From Actimicrobium sp047621345 (GTDB taxonomy: Bacteria > Pseudomonadota > Gammaproteobacteria > Burkholderiales > Burkholderiaceae_D), in NCBI GenBank assembly GCA_047621345.1, contig JBLHLW010000005.1, forward strand, positions 1-64,000: 64,000 bases of DNA, given 5' to 3'. Shown here one piece after another: positions 34,522 through 44,010 of the stretch. Position 1 is the stretch's first letter; the number at the start of each line of letters is the position of its first letter. A program made the translations under genes and the position numbers. Below the pieces are notes generated by a model, which was given only the letters and a program-made list of their open reading frames with translations, did not search any database and was not told the DNA's origin.

Positions 34522-35275
34522 ATGAATGTGGATCAAAGTAGTCAACAATATAGATATTGTCTATTGATAATTAATTTTTTTATTGTCTCTACATTATTAT
34601 TTATTATTGGTTCCCCGCTGTTTATTCAAAGGCATGAGGTTCTGGCAGGTATATTTATCTATATCTATTAATTATTCTGGCACTAGGTCCATTAATTATA
34701 TTGCTTATTTTAAAATATAAAAAATACCAGTAGTCTTGGGTATCACTGGAGTCGGATTTATTCAATTGGCTTTTTTATGTCAGTCGTAGCCACCATTTTT
34801 TATAGCAGCCCTGTATGTAGTTTTTAATGTTGATCGATTTACTGTAGTCGCAGCTAATGATATTCCGAATGATGAGCTAAATAAGGCACCGCAACTGCCG
34901 CTTCCAACGAGAGGCCCTTTGCTGATGGCAGCGCAATTTCCGACAGGCGATCAAAGTGACCGCGAGCGCATTCTGTTTTCGTCGATGCTGCTCGGTGTTG
35001 ATCTGGCCCAAATGCCGCAACACTATTTGCCCTACGAAGAAGCTGTTGAGAGTGTCAAGCCGCGCATTCAGTCGCTGGAAAATTTGATTGGACTACAGCC
35101 GGAACAGGAGCAACGGGAGGTCAAGTCACTGCTTGTCGCATCGCTCGCAAAGCATGGATTACTGGAAAAGGACGTTGGCTATTTGCCGCTGCAGGCTAGT
35201 GCGCAGGACATGACGGTACTGGTCAAGCGTAAGGACGCGACAGTGATCGACATCGTGCCGATTGCGCCGTGGTGA
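34522..35275 (+). pseudogene. frameshifted TfpX/TfpZ-like accessory gene, copy 3
   Basis: The ATG at 34522 has a strong ribosome site (GGGAGG). The first frame stops at about 34672 after MNVDQSSQQ...IYIY. The homology continues in other frames: LALGPLIILLILKYKK (stop TAG about 34733), GITGVGFIQLAF (stop about 34788), then VVFNVDRFTVVAANDIP, open to the end 35275. At least three disruptions interrupt the membrane helices. The last 118 codons (34919-35275, ending IAPW) match copy 2 closely. It is a recent decay, since the C-terminal half is well kept. Confidence 0.85.
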
Positions 35276-35282
35276 GCATCAG

Positions 35283-35795
35283 TTACGCAACCCAGTCCCC
35301 CGACCGCCCCCCATGCTTCTCCATCACCTTCACCCCCTCAATCACCATCCCCCTATCCACCGCCTTACACATGTCATATACGGTCAGCAACCCGACCTGC
35401 ACCGCAAACAGCGCCTCAATCTCCACCCCCGTTTTACCAAAGGTTTCCACCTGCGCCGTACAGTCAATGCTGTTTGAACCCGCATCCACACTGAAGTCCA
35501 CCACCACCCGCGTCAGCGCCAGCGGATGACACAACGGCACCAGTTCGCTGGTACGCTTGGTTGCCATGATGGCCGCGATGCGGGCGATGCCAAGGACATC
35601 GCCTTTTTTTGCAGTGCCGGACTGGATCAGCGCGAGGGTCTCGGGCTTCATCCGGATCGTGCCGCTGGCAATCGCGACGCGGTGGGTCTCGGCCTTGCTG
35701 CCGACATCGACCATGTGCGCTTGTCCGGCACTATCGAAATGGGTGAGCCCGTCGTGGACAGGAACAGGATCATGCTGGGTGGTTTTGATCGTCAT
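35283..35795 (-). CDS. moaC: cyclic pyranopterin monophosphate synthase MoaC
   Basis: 170 residues from the ATG at 35795 (MTIKTTQHD); the frame remains open far upstream but that is the antisense of the protease gene. LTHFDSAGQAHMVDVGSK, KRTSELVPLCHPL and the active-site DMCKAVDRGM are diagnostic. It converts 3',8-cH2GTP to cPMP in molybdopterin synthesis. Its stop is only 7 bp from the convergent accessory pseudogene. It diverges from the BepA-like gene (66 bp gap). Confidence 0.96.
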   Translation of the reverse strand: MTIKTTQHDPVPVHDGLTHFDSAGQAHMVDVGSKAETHRVAIASGTIRMKPETLALIQSGTAKKGDVLGIARIAAIMATKRTSELVPLCHPLALTRVVVDFSVDAGSNSIDCTAQVETFGKTGVEIEALFAVQVGLLTVYDMCKAVDRGMVIEGVKVMEKHGGRSGDWVA

Positions 35796-35861
35796 CAGGA
35801 GTCGAGAAAGCAGGGTGGGTATGAGCGGCAAGTGCGGCCGGCGAGCAGGTATCATAGCATC

Positions 35862-37433
35862 GTGAAAACATTCCCTGAATGCCTGCTCAAGACCCTGCCG
35901 GTCCTCTCTGCGGCCTGCCGTGCCTTGGTAGTGGTCGCGGTTATTGCGTGCCTGGTGCGGCCGAACCAGCTTGCCCACGCGGCGCCCAATCTCAATGACG
36001 ATTCCCGCTTGCCCAGCCTCGGTGATTCCGAGCGCGAGTCGCTGTCGCCACTGACCGAGCGCAAGCTGGGCGAGCACATCATGCGTGAGATTCGGCACAA
36101 TCCGGATTACCTCGACGATGCGCCTACCCTCGAATATCTCAATGATTTCGGCAACCAATTGCTGGCAGCGCGGCCCGAGGCGCGCGGTGAGGCGGGTTAC
36201 GATTTTTTCTTTTTTGCGGTGCGCGATCCGATGCTCAATGCCTTTGCACTGCCGGGCGGCTTCATTGCCGTGCATTCGGCGCTGCTGCTGGCGGCGCAAA
36301 CCGAATCCGAACTGGCGTCGGTCGTCGCGCACGAAATCGGCCATGTGGCACAGCGCCATATCGCTCGCATGCTCGGTCAGCACAAGCAGGACATGCTGAT
36401 TCCGTTGGCGGGAGCGATCCTGGCGGTGCTGGCGGCGCGCTCCAATTCGGATGCGTCGGCGGCGCTGCTGGTCGGTTCGCAAGGCGTGGTGTTGCAGCGC
36501 CAGCTCAATTTCAGTCGCGATGCCGAACGCGAAGCGGATCGTATCGGCTTGCAGATATTGCGTGACGCCGGTTTCGAGACCGCCGGTATGGTGACTTTCT
36601 TCGGGCGCATGCAAAATGCGTCGAGCGGGTATTCGGATTTTTTACCTGCTTATCTGCGCTCGCATCCGCTGACCACCGAACGGATTGCCGATATCGAAGC
36701 GCGCATCCGTGACTTGCGTTACCGCCAGCATGCCGACAATGTGGATTTTCAATTGATTCGGGCGCGCATGCGCGTGCTGCAAGACGATACGTCGCAAGGC
36801 TGGCGCGATGCCAGCGAGATCTTCGCCGCACAATTGCTGCAAAAAACCCGCACGCAAACGGTTGCTGGCAAATACGGGTTAGCGCTGGTGGCGTTGCGGC
36901 GTAACGATCCGGTGAAGGCACTGCTATTGCTGCAGGAAGCCCGTATCGCCTTGGGCACCGGCGCGCCGCGCAATGGCGGTAACAGCAGTGTGCTGGATTA
37001 TCTGGGCATCGACTTGTTGCTGGCTTCCGGCAAGTATGCAGAGGCGGTCAGTCTGGCTGACGCGGCGCGCAGCCGTTTTCCGTTGTCACGCGGATTGGCG
37101 CGGCGCTATGCCGACGTGTTACTCGCAGCGGGACGTACGAACGAGGCGGTGGAGTATCTGCGTGATCAGGCACAGCTATACCGGGAAGATCCCCACTTGC
37201 AGAACCAATTGGCCAAGGCCTATTCGGTGCAAGGAAAGCGCGTGCTGCAGCATCTGGCATTGGCCGAATCGTATGCCCTCAATGGCAGTCTGCAGGCGGC
37301 GATGGACCAGTTGCGCATCGCACGCACAGCGCCGGATGCGACGTTTTATGACCAGGCGCTGGTCGATGCGCGCGAGCGTGATCTGGAGGCGCGCTGGAAG
37401 GAGGAGTTGGCAAATAGCAAGCGGGAGAAGTGA
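35862..37433 (+). CDS. bepA: BepA/YfgC-like M48 metalloprotease with TPR domain
   Basis: About 523 residues if it starts at the GTG at 35862 (VKTFPECLLKTL); the longer frame from 35526 has no similarity. Signal peptide to about residue 40 (HAA). Zinc motif HEIGH in VVAHEIGHVAQRH and the third-ligand region SRDAEREADRIG are intact. The second half is TPR-like helices (ALVALRRNDPVKALLLLQEA, KYAEAVSLADAAR). A periplasmic chaperone/protease that helps LptD and BAM assembly and removes stalled outer-membrane proteins. Confidence 0.92.
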   Translation: MKTFPECLLKTLPVLSAACRALVVVAVIACLVRPNQLAHAAPNLNDDSRLPSLGDSERESLSPLTERKLGEHIMREIRHNPDYLDDAPTLEYLNDFGNQLLAARPEARGEAGYDFFFFAVRDPMLNAFALPGGFIAVHSALLLAAQTESELASVVAHEIGHVAQRHIARMLGQHKQDMLIPLAGAILAVLAARSNSDASAALLVGSQGVVLQRQLNFSRDAEREADRIGLQILRDAGFETAGMVTFFGRMQNASSGYSDFLPAYLRSHPLTTERIADIEARIRDLRYRQHADNVDFQLIRARMRVLQDDTSQGWRDASEIFAAQLLQKTRTQTVAGKYGLALVALRRNDPVKALLLLQEARIALGTGAPRNGGNSSVLDYLGIDLLLASGKYAEAVSLADAARSRFPLSRGLARRYADVLLAAGRTNEAVEYLRDQAQLYREDPHLQNQLAKAYSVQGKRVLQHLALAESYALNGSLQAAMDQLRIARTAPDATFYDQALVDARERDLEARWKEELANSKREK

Positions 37434-37483
37434 TGGCGGTGGTGAAGGGTGCAATGCCCTTCGGTTATTGCAATCTGCGAGAT

Positions 37484-37673
37484 AGCCACGGCATGTTGTG
37501 CTCACGCGTGCGGACCGGCGGTGTCGGTCAATTCGGGGTTGGGTGGTGCATTCGCGTGGGCACGATAGGGCTGTTCCCACCCTACAAATTGTGGGCGGCG
37601 GCGTTGGCCGACTGGCCGCCGTCAGATAACGCACCAGCCTATTTCGAACTACTCCCCCGATGCGCCCATCCCG
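37484..37673 (+). repeat. GTGGGCAC repeat, cluster copy A
   Basis: Long form of the repeat: degenerate GCATGTTGTGCTCACGCG start, GTGCGGACCGGCGGTGTCGG, CGTGGGCACGATAGGGCTGT, then a tail GGCGTTGGCCGACTGG and TTCGAACTACTCCCCCGATG. Its 5' hairpin is decayed. Confidence 0.85.
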
Positions 37674-37690
37674 AATAGCCCTATTTTTGG

Positions 37691-37882
37691 AGGGTGGGCA
37701 CGGCCTCATCGTGCCCACGCGTGCGGACCGGCGGTGTCGGTCAATTCGGGGTTGGGTGGTGCATTCGCGTGGGCACGATAGGGCTGTGCCCACCCTACGA
37801 ATTGTGGGCGGAAGCGTTGGCCGACTGGCAGCCTTCAGATAGCGCGTCACCTTATTTCGAACTACTCCCCCGATGCGTCCAT
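37691..37882 (+). repeat. GTGGGCAC repeat, cluster copy B
   Basis: Complete unit of about 190 bp: GAGGGTGGGCACGGCCTCAT CGTGCCCAC hairpin, core, CGTGGGCACGATAGGG CTGTGCCCACCCTAC hairpin, then the same tail as copy A ending ACTCCCCCGATGCGTCCAT. Nearly identical to copies A and C over the core. Confidence 0.88.
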
Positions 37883-37959
37883 ACCGTCGTGCGGCACTCG
37901 ATTACCGTAAATAGTTCCTGGGTCACCATCGCGCCGATCACGAATGGCCCAAATTTTGG

Positions 37960-38130
37960 AGGGTGGGCACGGCGTCATCGTGCCCACGCGTGCGGACCGG
38001 CGGTGTCGGTCAATTCGGGGTTGGGTGGTGCATTCGCGTGGGCACGATAGGGCTGTGCCCACCCTACGAATTGTGGACGGCGGCGTTGGCCGACTGGCCC
38101 GTCGTCAGATAACGCGCCACCCTATTTCGA
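37960..38130 (+). repeat. GTGGGCAC repeat, cluster copy C
   Basis: Same unit as copy B, cut at CACCCTATTTCGA, exactly where the ABC-transporter relic begins. The 77 bp between B and C hold nothing recognised. Confidence 0.88.
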
Positions 38131-38527
38131 GTGGCAGCAGCACGTTGGCCAGCGTCGTGCGCCACGGCAGCAAGGTCGGTGCCTGAAACGCCATGCCGAC
38201 GATTTTCAGTGGGCCGGTGACGTCCGCGCCATCGATCCGGATGCTGCCTCGGGTTGGCTTTTTCAGGTCGGTAGCCCGCTTCATGAAGGTCGATTTGCCT
38301 CAGCCAGAGAGACCGACGATGGCAATGAATTCGCCGGCCTGGGTTTGTAGCGAAATGTCTTCGACGGCGAAGTCGGACGTGTCGTCTTGTGCGAAGTAGC
38401 CTTTGGACTTGGCGACCAGGAACAGCGCAGCCGGGCCTTCGAAACGCCAGTCGAGCTGGAACTTAATGTTGGTCTTGTCGGCTAGTGCGGTGCTGGCGAC
38501 GGTAGCCAGCAGTGCGCCAATCACCAA
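38126..38527 (-). pseudogene. fused relic of an ABC importer (binding protein + ATPase)
   Basis: The minus strand reads the start of an NMT1/SsuA/ThiY-like binding protein (signal peptide ATVASTALADKTNIKF, then LDWRFEGPAALFLVAKSKGY) and then, with no break, the start of an SsuB/ThiZ-like ATPase (FAVEDISLQTQAGEFIAIVG). The Walker A box is VGLSG-stop-GKST: TGC for Cys has become TGA. The ATPase continues to FQAPTLLPWRTTLANVLLPL (Q-loop) and is cut by repeat copy C. So one internal deletion removed most of the binding protein (and any permease between), a nonsense mutation followed and the 3' end is lost. The original substrate could be a sulfonate, nitrate or a pyrimidine. Confidence 0.85.
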
Positions 38528-38713
38528 AGAGTGTCACGTTGCGGGTGTGGTGCGACGCGTTGGCGGCACATAACCTGTATGTCATATCGTCTCAGCAACA
38601 TGTGTGCCACGGTGCTACTGCAGCGACCAAGTCTGCGATAATCGGGCACCTATTTACCGCTCACGACGCTGCCCGATTGCGTCCACACCCCCCTCAATTT
38701 CCGGTCCGCTCCC

Positions 38714-41458
38714 ATGCAAAATACCCTGTTGTTAGTCGATGGTTCCAGCTACCTGTACCGCGCTTTCCATGCGCTGCCCGATCTGCGCAACAAGGAAGGC
38801 GCGCCCACTGGTGCGCTGTACGGCATCATCAATATGCTGCGTCGCCTGCGCAGCGATTTCCCGGCGGCGTATATCGCCTGCGTCTTCGATGCCAAGGGCA
38901 AGACCTTCCGCGATGACCTGTATGCCGAGTACAAGGCGCAGCGCGCGTCGATGCCGGAAGATCTGGCGCGCCAGGTCGAACCGATCCACGAAGCCGTGCG
39001 GGCGATGGGCTGGCCGCTGATCATGGTCGAGGGCGTTGAAGCCGATGACGTGATCGGCACGCTAGCGGTCGAAGCCGTCAAGCACGGCATGAAAACCGTC
39101 GTCTCGACCGGCGACAAGGATCTCGCACAACTGGTCAATGACGACGTCATGCTGATCAACACGATGAGTAACGAGCGCCTCGACCGTGACGGCGTACTGG
39201 CCAAGTTTGGTGTGCCGCCCGAACGTATCGTGGATTATCTGACCCTGATCGGCGACACCGTCGACAACGTGCCGGGCGTGTCCAAGGTCGGCCCGAAAAC
39301 CGCCGTCAAATGGCTGACGCAATACGGCACGCTCGATGGCATTGTCGAGAATGCGGCCAACATTGGTGGCGCGGTTGGCGAAAACTTGCGCCAGGCGCTG
39401 GACTGGTTGCCGCAAGCCAAGGTGCTCATTACCGTAAAGACCGATTGCGACCTCGCTGGCCATATGGTGTCCATCTCGGAATCGCTGCTGGCGAAGGAGC
39501 AGGATCCGGCAAAGATGATGGATCTGTACGCGCGCTTCGGCTTCAAGACCTGGCTGCGCGAGGCCACGGCGGCCAGTGCAGAGGAGGTTGCGGCGACTGC
39601 GGCACCGACGGCAGCACAAAGCGGCCTGTTCGATGCCCCGGCTGCACCGGCCGAACAGCGCTACGAAACCATCCTGACTGAATCCGATCTCGATCGCTGG
39701 CTGACGCTCATCGATGCCGCTGCGCTGACTTCAATCGATACCGAAACCACCTCGCTGGTGCCGCTGCAGGCGCAACTGGTCGGCATTTCGCTGTGCTGCG
39801 AGCCGGGTATTGCGGCGTATATTCCGGTCGCCCATTGCTACCCGGATGCGCCAGTACAGTTGTCGCGCGAGCACGTGCTGGGAAAAATGCAGGCCTGGCT
39901 GGAAGATCCGAGCAAGTCCAAGGTCGGCCAAAACCTGAAATACGACAGCCATATCTTTGCCAATCACGGCATCACGTTGCGCGGCATCGCGCATGACACG
40001 ATGCTGCAATCGTATGTGTTCGAGTCACACCGCAGTCATGACATGGACAGCCTCGCGCTGCGTCATCTGGGTCGTACAACGATTACGTTCCAGGAAGTCT
40101 GCGGCAAGGGTGCTTCGCAAATCTGTTTCGATCAAGTCGACATCACCCGCGCTACCGAGTACGCCGCCGAAGACGCCGACATCACGCTGCAACTGCATCA
40201 GGCGATGTTGCCGCAAGTGACGGAGGACGCTTCGCTGCTGTTCGTCTACGAAAAAATCGAAGTGCCGACGGCGGTCGTGCTGCAAAAAATCGAGCGTAAC
40301 GGCGTGCTGATCGATACCGGCATTTTGCAAATCCAGTCGCATGAACTGGGCACGCGGATGCTGGAAATCGAGACCTCGGCCTATGAGTTGGCCGGCCAGC
40401 CATTCAACCTGAATTCGCCGAAGCAGATCGGTGAAATTTTCTTTGAAAAACTGCAGCTGCCGGTGGTCAAGAAGACGCCGTCCGGCGCGCCGTCGACCGA
40501 TGAAGAAGTGCTGGCGAAACTGGCCGAAGATTACCCGCTGCCGAAAGTACTGCTCGAATACCGCAGCCTGTCGAAACTGAAATCAACTTACACCGACAAG
40601 CTGCCGAAAATGATCGATCCGACCACCGGCCGGGTCCACACCAACTACGCACAGACGGTGGCGGTCACCGGCCGGCTGGCCTCGAACGAACCGAACTTGC
40701 AGAACATCCCGATCCGCACCGCCGAAGGCCGACGTATTCGCGAAGCCTTCGTCGCACCGGCCGGCAGCGTGATCGTCTCGGCTGATTATTCGCAGATCGA
40801 ATTGCGCATCATGGCGCACCTGTCCGGCGACGCCAACATGCTGCGCGCGTTTGCCGACGGCATCGACATCCACCGCGCTACCGCGGCCGAAATCTTCTCG
40901 ACCAGCGCCGCTGACGTGACCACCGAACAGCGTCGCTACGCCAAGGTCATCAACTTCGGTTTGATTTACGGCATGAGTGCGTTTGGACTGGCCGGCAATC
41001 TCGGCATCGAGCGCGGCGCAGCGCAGAGCTATATCGACAAATACTTCGCACGGTTCTCTGGCGTCAAACAATTCATGGACGAAACGCGCCTGAAAGCCAA
41101 GGCGCATGGCTATGTCGAAACCGTGTTCGGGCGTCGCCTGTGGCTGCCGGAAATCAATTCGCCGAATGGTCCGCGCCGGCAGGGTGCCGAGCGCGCCGCG
41201 ATCAACGCCCCCATGCAAGGCACGGCAGCCGATCTGATCAAGCTGTCGATGGTGGCAGTACAGAGCTGGCTAGAGACCGACGGCCTGAAGTCACTGATGG
41301 TGATGCAGGTGCACGATGAACTGGTGCTCGAAGTGCCGCAGGATGAACTGGAACTGGTGCGGGTGACATTGCCGGCGCTGATGGCAGGCGTGGCTGACCT
41401 GAAGGTGCCGCTGACGGCGGAAGTGGGCATTGGCAAGAATTGGGACGAAGCACACTAA
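38714..41458 (+). CDS. polA: DNA polymerase I
   Basis: 914 residues. 5'-3' exonuclease domain (about 1-290, LLVDGSSYLYRAFHALPDL, VSTGDKDLAQLV); 3'-5' proofreading domain with an intact Exo I motif DTETTS near 340; polymerase domain with SADYSQIELRIMAHLSGD, RRYAKVINFGLIYGMSAFGL and MQVHDELVLEVP. Fills gaps after excision repair and removes RNA primers. Stands alone downstream of the relic and repeat cluster, with a 180-bp upstream region in which no promoter was firmly identified. Confidence 0.98.
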   Translation: MQNTLLLVDGSSYLYRAFHALPDLRNKEGAPTGALYGIINMLRRLRSDFPAAYIACVFDAKGKTFRDDLYAEYKAQRASMPEDLARQVEPIHEAVRAMGWPLIMVEGVEADDVIGTLAVEAVKHGMKTVVSTGDKDLAQLVNDDVMLINTMSNERLDRDGVLAKFGVPPERIVDYLTLIGDTVDNVPGVSKVGPKTAVKWLTQYGTLDGIVENAANIGGAVGENLRQALDWLPQAKVLITVKTDCDLAGHMVSISESLLAKEQDPAKMMDLYARFGFKTWLREATAASAEEVAATAAPTAAQSGLFDAPAAPAEQRYETILTESDLDRWLTLIDAAALTSIDTETTSLVPLQAQLVGISLCCEPGIAAYIPVAHCYPDAPVQLSREHVLGKMQAWLEDPSKSKVGQNLKYDSHIFANHGITLRGIAHDTMLQSYVFESHRSHDMDSLALRHLGRTTITFQEVCGKGASQICFDQVDITRATEYAAEDADITLQLHQAMLPQVTEDASLLFVYEKIEVPTAVVLQKIERNGVLIDTGILQIQSHELGTRMLEIETSAYELAGQPFNLNSPKQIGEIFFEKLQLPVVKKTPSGAPSTDEEVLAKLAEDYPLPKVLLEYRSLSKLKSTYTDKLPKMIDPTTGRVHTNYAQTVAVTGRLASNEPNLQNIPIRTAEGRRIREAFVAPAGSVIVSADYSQIELRIMAHLSGDANMLRAFADGIDIHRATAAEIFSTSAADVTTEQRRYAKVINFGLIYGMSAFGLAGNLGIERGAAQSYIDKYFARFSGVKQFMDETRLKAKAHGYVETVFGRRLWLPEINSPNGPRRQGAERAAINAPMQGTAADLIKLSMVAVQSWLETDGLKSLMVMQVHDELVLEVPQDELELVRVTLPALMAGVADLKVPLTAEVGIGKNWDEAH

Positions 41459-41546
41459 AACGTACTGCAGCGTGATCGCGCCGGATTGACTATGATTGGC
41501 GCTGCACTTTTCGTTGACTGTTTGTTCACTTCTTCAAAGGAACGCC

Positions 41547-42434
41547 ATGGATGATCACCAGAAACAGGACGCCGCATCGCTGATCGGCGCGAGCGCCTTT
41601 CCCGACGGCTTTGACCGACGTACGTTCATGAAGGTCTCGATTGGTACCGGCTTTGCCGCTGCCGTCATGCCGGTGGCGGCGCAGACGATGGTCGTGACCG
41701 ATACCGACGGCCTGACCGCCGGGACCATCAACGTGACTGTCAATGGTCAGGACGTACCGGTCTATCGCGCTCAACCGGCCGGCAAGAGCAACCTGCCAGT
41801 GATTCTGGTGATCTCTGAAATTTTTGGCGTGCACGAACATATCGCCGACGTGGCGCGGCGCTTCGCCAAGCTTGGCTATCTGGCACTGGCGCCGGACTTG
41901 TTTCTACGTCAAGGGGATGCCAAGGCGGCGATCTCGATACCGGAATTGATCAAGAACGTTGTTTCGAAAGTCCCCGACGCGCAAGTGATGACCGACCTCG
42001 ATGCGGTCGTCGCCTATGCCAAGGCCAATGGCGGTGATATCGAACGGATGGGCATCACCGGATTCTGCTGGGGTGGACGGATTACCTGGCTGTACTCTGC
42101 CCACAATCCGAAGGTGCGCGCTGGCGTGTCATGGTACGGCCAGCTTCAGGGCAACAAGTCGGCACTCAATCCGATGTCGGCGACCGAACTGGCACCGGCA
42201 CTGACTGTGCCTGTTCTCGGCCTGTACGGCGGCAAGGACACCGGTATTTCGCAGGAAAGCATCGCGACGATGAAGGAAGCGCTGGCCAAGGGGAAGAGCA
42301 AATCCGAATTTGTGGTGTTCCCGAATTCAGGGCATGCGTTTCATGCCGATTATCGGGCCAGCTATGTCGAGGCCGATGCGAAGGAGGGCTGGAAGAAATG
42401 CCTTGCGTGGTTTGCCTCGCACGGGGTCGCGTAA
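41547..42434 (+). CDS. dienelactone hydrolase-family protein, probable Tat export
   Basis: 295 residues from the ATG at 41547 (AAGGA before it). An N-terminal twin-arginine signal, DRRTFMKVSIGTGFAAAV, suggests folded export. The hydrolase domain has the catalytic triad of the DLH type: Cys in GFCWGGRITW, Asp in YGGKDTGIS, His in SGHAFHADY. Periplasmic DLH-like proteins of this layout are common in proteobacteria, but the substrate is unknown. A terminator follows, shared with the convergent porin gene. Confidence 0.9.
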   Translation: MDDHQKQDAASLIGASAFPDGFDRRTFMKVSIGTGFAAAVMPVAAQTMVVTDTDGLTAGTINVTVNGQDVPVYRAQPAGKSNLPVILVISEIFGVHEHIADVARRFAKLGYLALAPDLFLRQGDAKAAISIPELIKNVVSKVPDAQVMTDLDAVVAYAKANGGDIERMGITGFCWGGRITWLYSAHNPKVRAGVSWYGQLQGNKSALNPMSATELAPALTVPVLGLYGGKDTGISQESIATMKEALAKGKSKSEFVVFPNSGHAFHADYRASYVEADAKEGWKKCLAWFASHGVA

Positions 42435-42455
42435 CCGACGAATCACCTGGCAATG

Positions 42456-42497
42456 AAAAAGGCCACCGCCCGGCAAGCGCCGCGCAGTGGCCTTTTT
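42456..42497. terminator. bidirectional intrinsic terminator
   Basis: AAAAAGGCCAC, 20-nt loop, GTGGCCTTTTT. The A/T ends let it serve both the hydrolase gene and the convergent Tsx-like gene. Confidence 0.88.
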
Positions 42498-42522
42498 GTG
42501 ACGCAGAAATTAGACGTGGTGC

Positions 42523-43383
42523 TTAAAAATGATATTCAAGCCGGATCATTGGTGTGCTGGCCTTGGTGCCGGCAATCGACGCCGCACCACCGAACTTGTT
42601 TTTCCAGTACTGATATTCGACGCCCAGACGGAACGTATTTTTGCCCATGCCGGACAGCGAACCGACGTCGAACATGACCTGCATGTCGATATTGGTTTCC
42701 GGTGACGTGCCATTGCCGACTTCGTCTTTGCCTTTGGCGGCGATGAAATTGGCATAGCCCTCGAACGAGGTCGGCACGGCGCTCACTGGCAACGGGATAC
42801 CCCAGGCGGCGCTGAGCATTGGATGCAATTTGTAGGTATAGCGTTCGTTGATGAAATACGGCTGGTTGCTCTCCCTGAGCATCAGCACGCTCAGGTTCAG
42901 AAAGCCGGGGACATCCATCATCAGTGTCGGGCCGAGTACCAGCATGCGTTTCTTGGAACCGTAGCCGGCATCGTTCTTGGTATTGACATCAAAGCCACCG
43001 GTAATGCCAACGCCGCGCACCGGACCGAAAGCAATCGGTGATCCGGTGATCTTGCCGATGTCGAGCGTATGGCGATACACCACGTAAATTTCTTGCGCGC
43101 CACTGGAGGTACTTGTTTTGGCCGGGTCCTTGCTGTCCGACAACAGCACGTCCACGTTCAGGAAATTAGTGCCGTATTTGTACCCGCTGGCATGGGTCAG
43201 CGAAAAAATATTCTTGCTGATATCGGCCGGGTTGTACGGCTCGGCGAACTGCGTACCGTAGCGGTAGCCCAGGTAGGTATCACTCCAGTCGGCTGCCTGT
43301 GCAGCGCCACCGGCGATTGACAGGGCAGCGAGGGCGGCGAGGGTAGAGGCAGAGACAAACGGGCTTTTCTTGAGACAGGACAT
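42523..43383 (-). CDS. Tsx-like nucleoside-specific outer-membrane channel
   Basis: 286 residues from the ATG at 43383 (MSCLKKSPFV), with GGAG before it. Signal peptide of about 31 residues (GGAAQA/ADWSDTYLGYRYG). The mature part is a chain of alternating amphipathic strands and ends in Phe (LEYHF), a barrel signature; WSDTYLGYRYG and FEGYANF fit the nucleoside-binding Tsx family. It should let nucleosides or bases cross the outer membrane, in accord with the inner-membrane importer encoded 0.9 kb away. Confidence 0.8.
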   Translation of the reverse strand: MSCLKKSPFVSASTLAALAALSIAGGAAQAADWSDTYLGYRYGTQFAEPYNPADISKNIFSLTHASGYKYGTNFLNVDVLLSDSKDPAKTSTSSGAQEIYVVYRHTLDIGKITGSPIAFGPVRGVGITGGFDVNTKNDAGYGSKKRMLVLGPTLMMDVPGFLNLSVLMLRESNQPYFINERYTYKLHPMLSAAWGIPLPVSAVPTSFEGYANFIAAKGKDEVGNGTSPETNIDMQVMFDVGSLSGMGKNTFRLGVEYQYWKNKFGGAASIAGTKASTPMIRLEYHF

Positions 43384-43674
43384 GACAACTCCATTTTGGT
43401 TTTTATGCGCGGGCGACGGGCGTGTGGGTGAAGCCAGAAAGGCTGGCAGCGAAGCGATCATGCGGGAATCACACTGTTTCGTCAGTGAAATTTTCGAATA
43501 GTGGGTATAGAGATTCGCTGATGTCAGCGAGGGCAATGGCTTTAGGCCAGCAGGTGGGCGGGTCAGGCAGTTACAGCGACATTGATACCGGATTGCGCGA
43601 TGTAAAAATACAACACTTGCGCAGTGAGAGCAGCCGCTGGACGGGACGAGTATGACGTTGGCGTGGCGGTTGTG

Positions 43675-44010
43675 TCAGTGCAGGAAAAGCTTGAACAGGA
43701 CCGTGAAGAGCAGTCCGATGGTGGTGCCGGTCATCCATTTCAATAGGGTGATATCACCGTTCATGCTGGTGAGTCGGGTGTCGACGTTGCGGGCATAGAC
43801 GGCCATCTTGTTGTCGATGCGCAGCTCCAGGTTGTCAATTTTGTTGGAAAGATGTTCCTTGAGTGTGCCCAGATCATCGGGTGTTGCGACCGACGTCCCG
43901 AGTACGTCACCAAGCAACTGCGCCTGTAGTTCTGCTTGCGGAACCGGCACGCCAGCTGACGCCAGTTTCTTTGCATAATCGAGTGTGTCAAAAGGGTGAC
44001 TCATGATCAT
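43675..44010 (-). CDS. DUF1640/CCDC90-like coiled-coil membrane protein
   Basis: 111 residues. The start at 44010 has AAGGAG five bases before it. MSHPFDTLDYAKKLASAGVP and QAELQAQLLGDVL is a recurring bacterial N-terminus, followed by a coiled coil (about 50-85) and one C-terminal membrane helix (about 91-109). It resembles the bacterial DUF1640-type proteins. Function unknown; the 43384-43674 gap in front shows nothing recognised. Confidence 0.65.
   Translation of the reverse strand: MIMSHPFDTLDYAKKLASAGVPVPQAELQAQLLGDVLGTSVATPDDLGTLKEHLSNKIDNLELRIDNKMAVYARNVDTRLTSMNGDITLLKWMTGTTIGLLFTVLFKLFLH

Noticed and set aside
35796..36614. Long N-terminal extension of moaC
   Set aside because: The MoaC fold is complete from base 35795; the extension is antisense to the conserved M48 protease gene.
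37484..38130. Possible CRISPR-like array
   Set aside because: Only three units of about 190 bp, with unequal spacing, internal hairpins and copies elsewhere in the window; no short repeat-spacer pattern and no cas gene.
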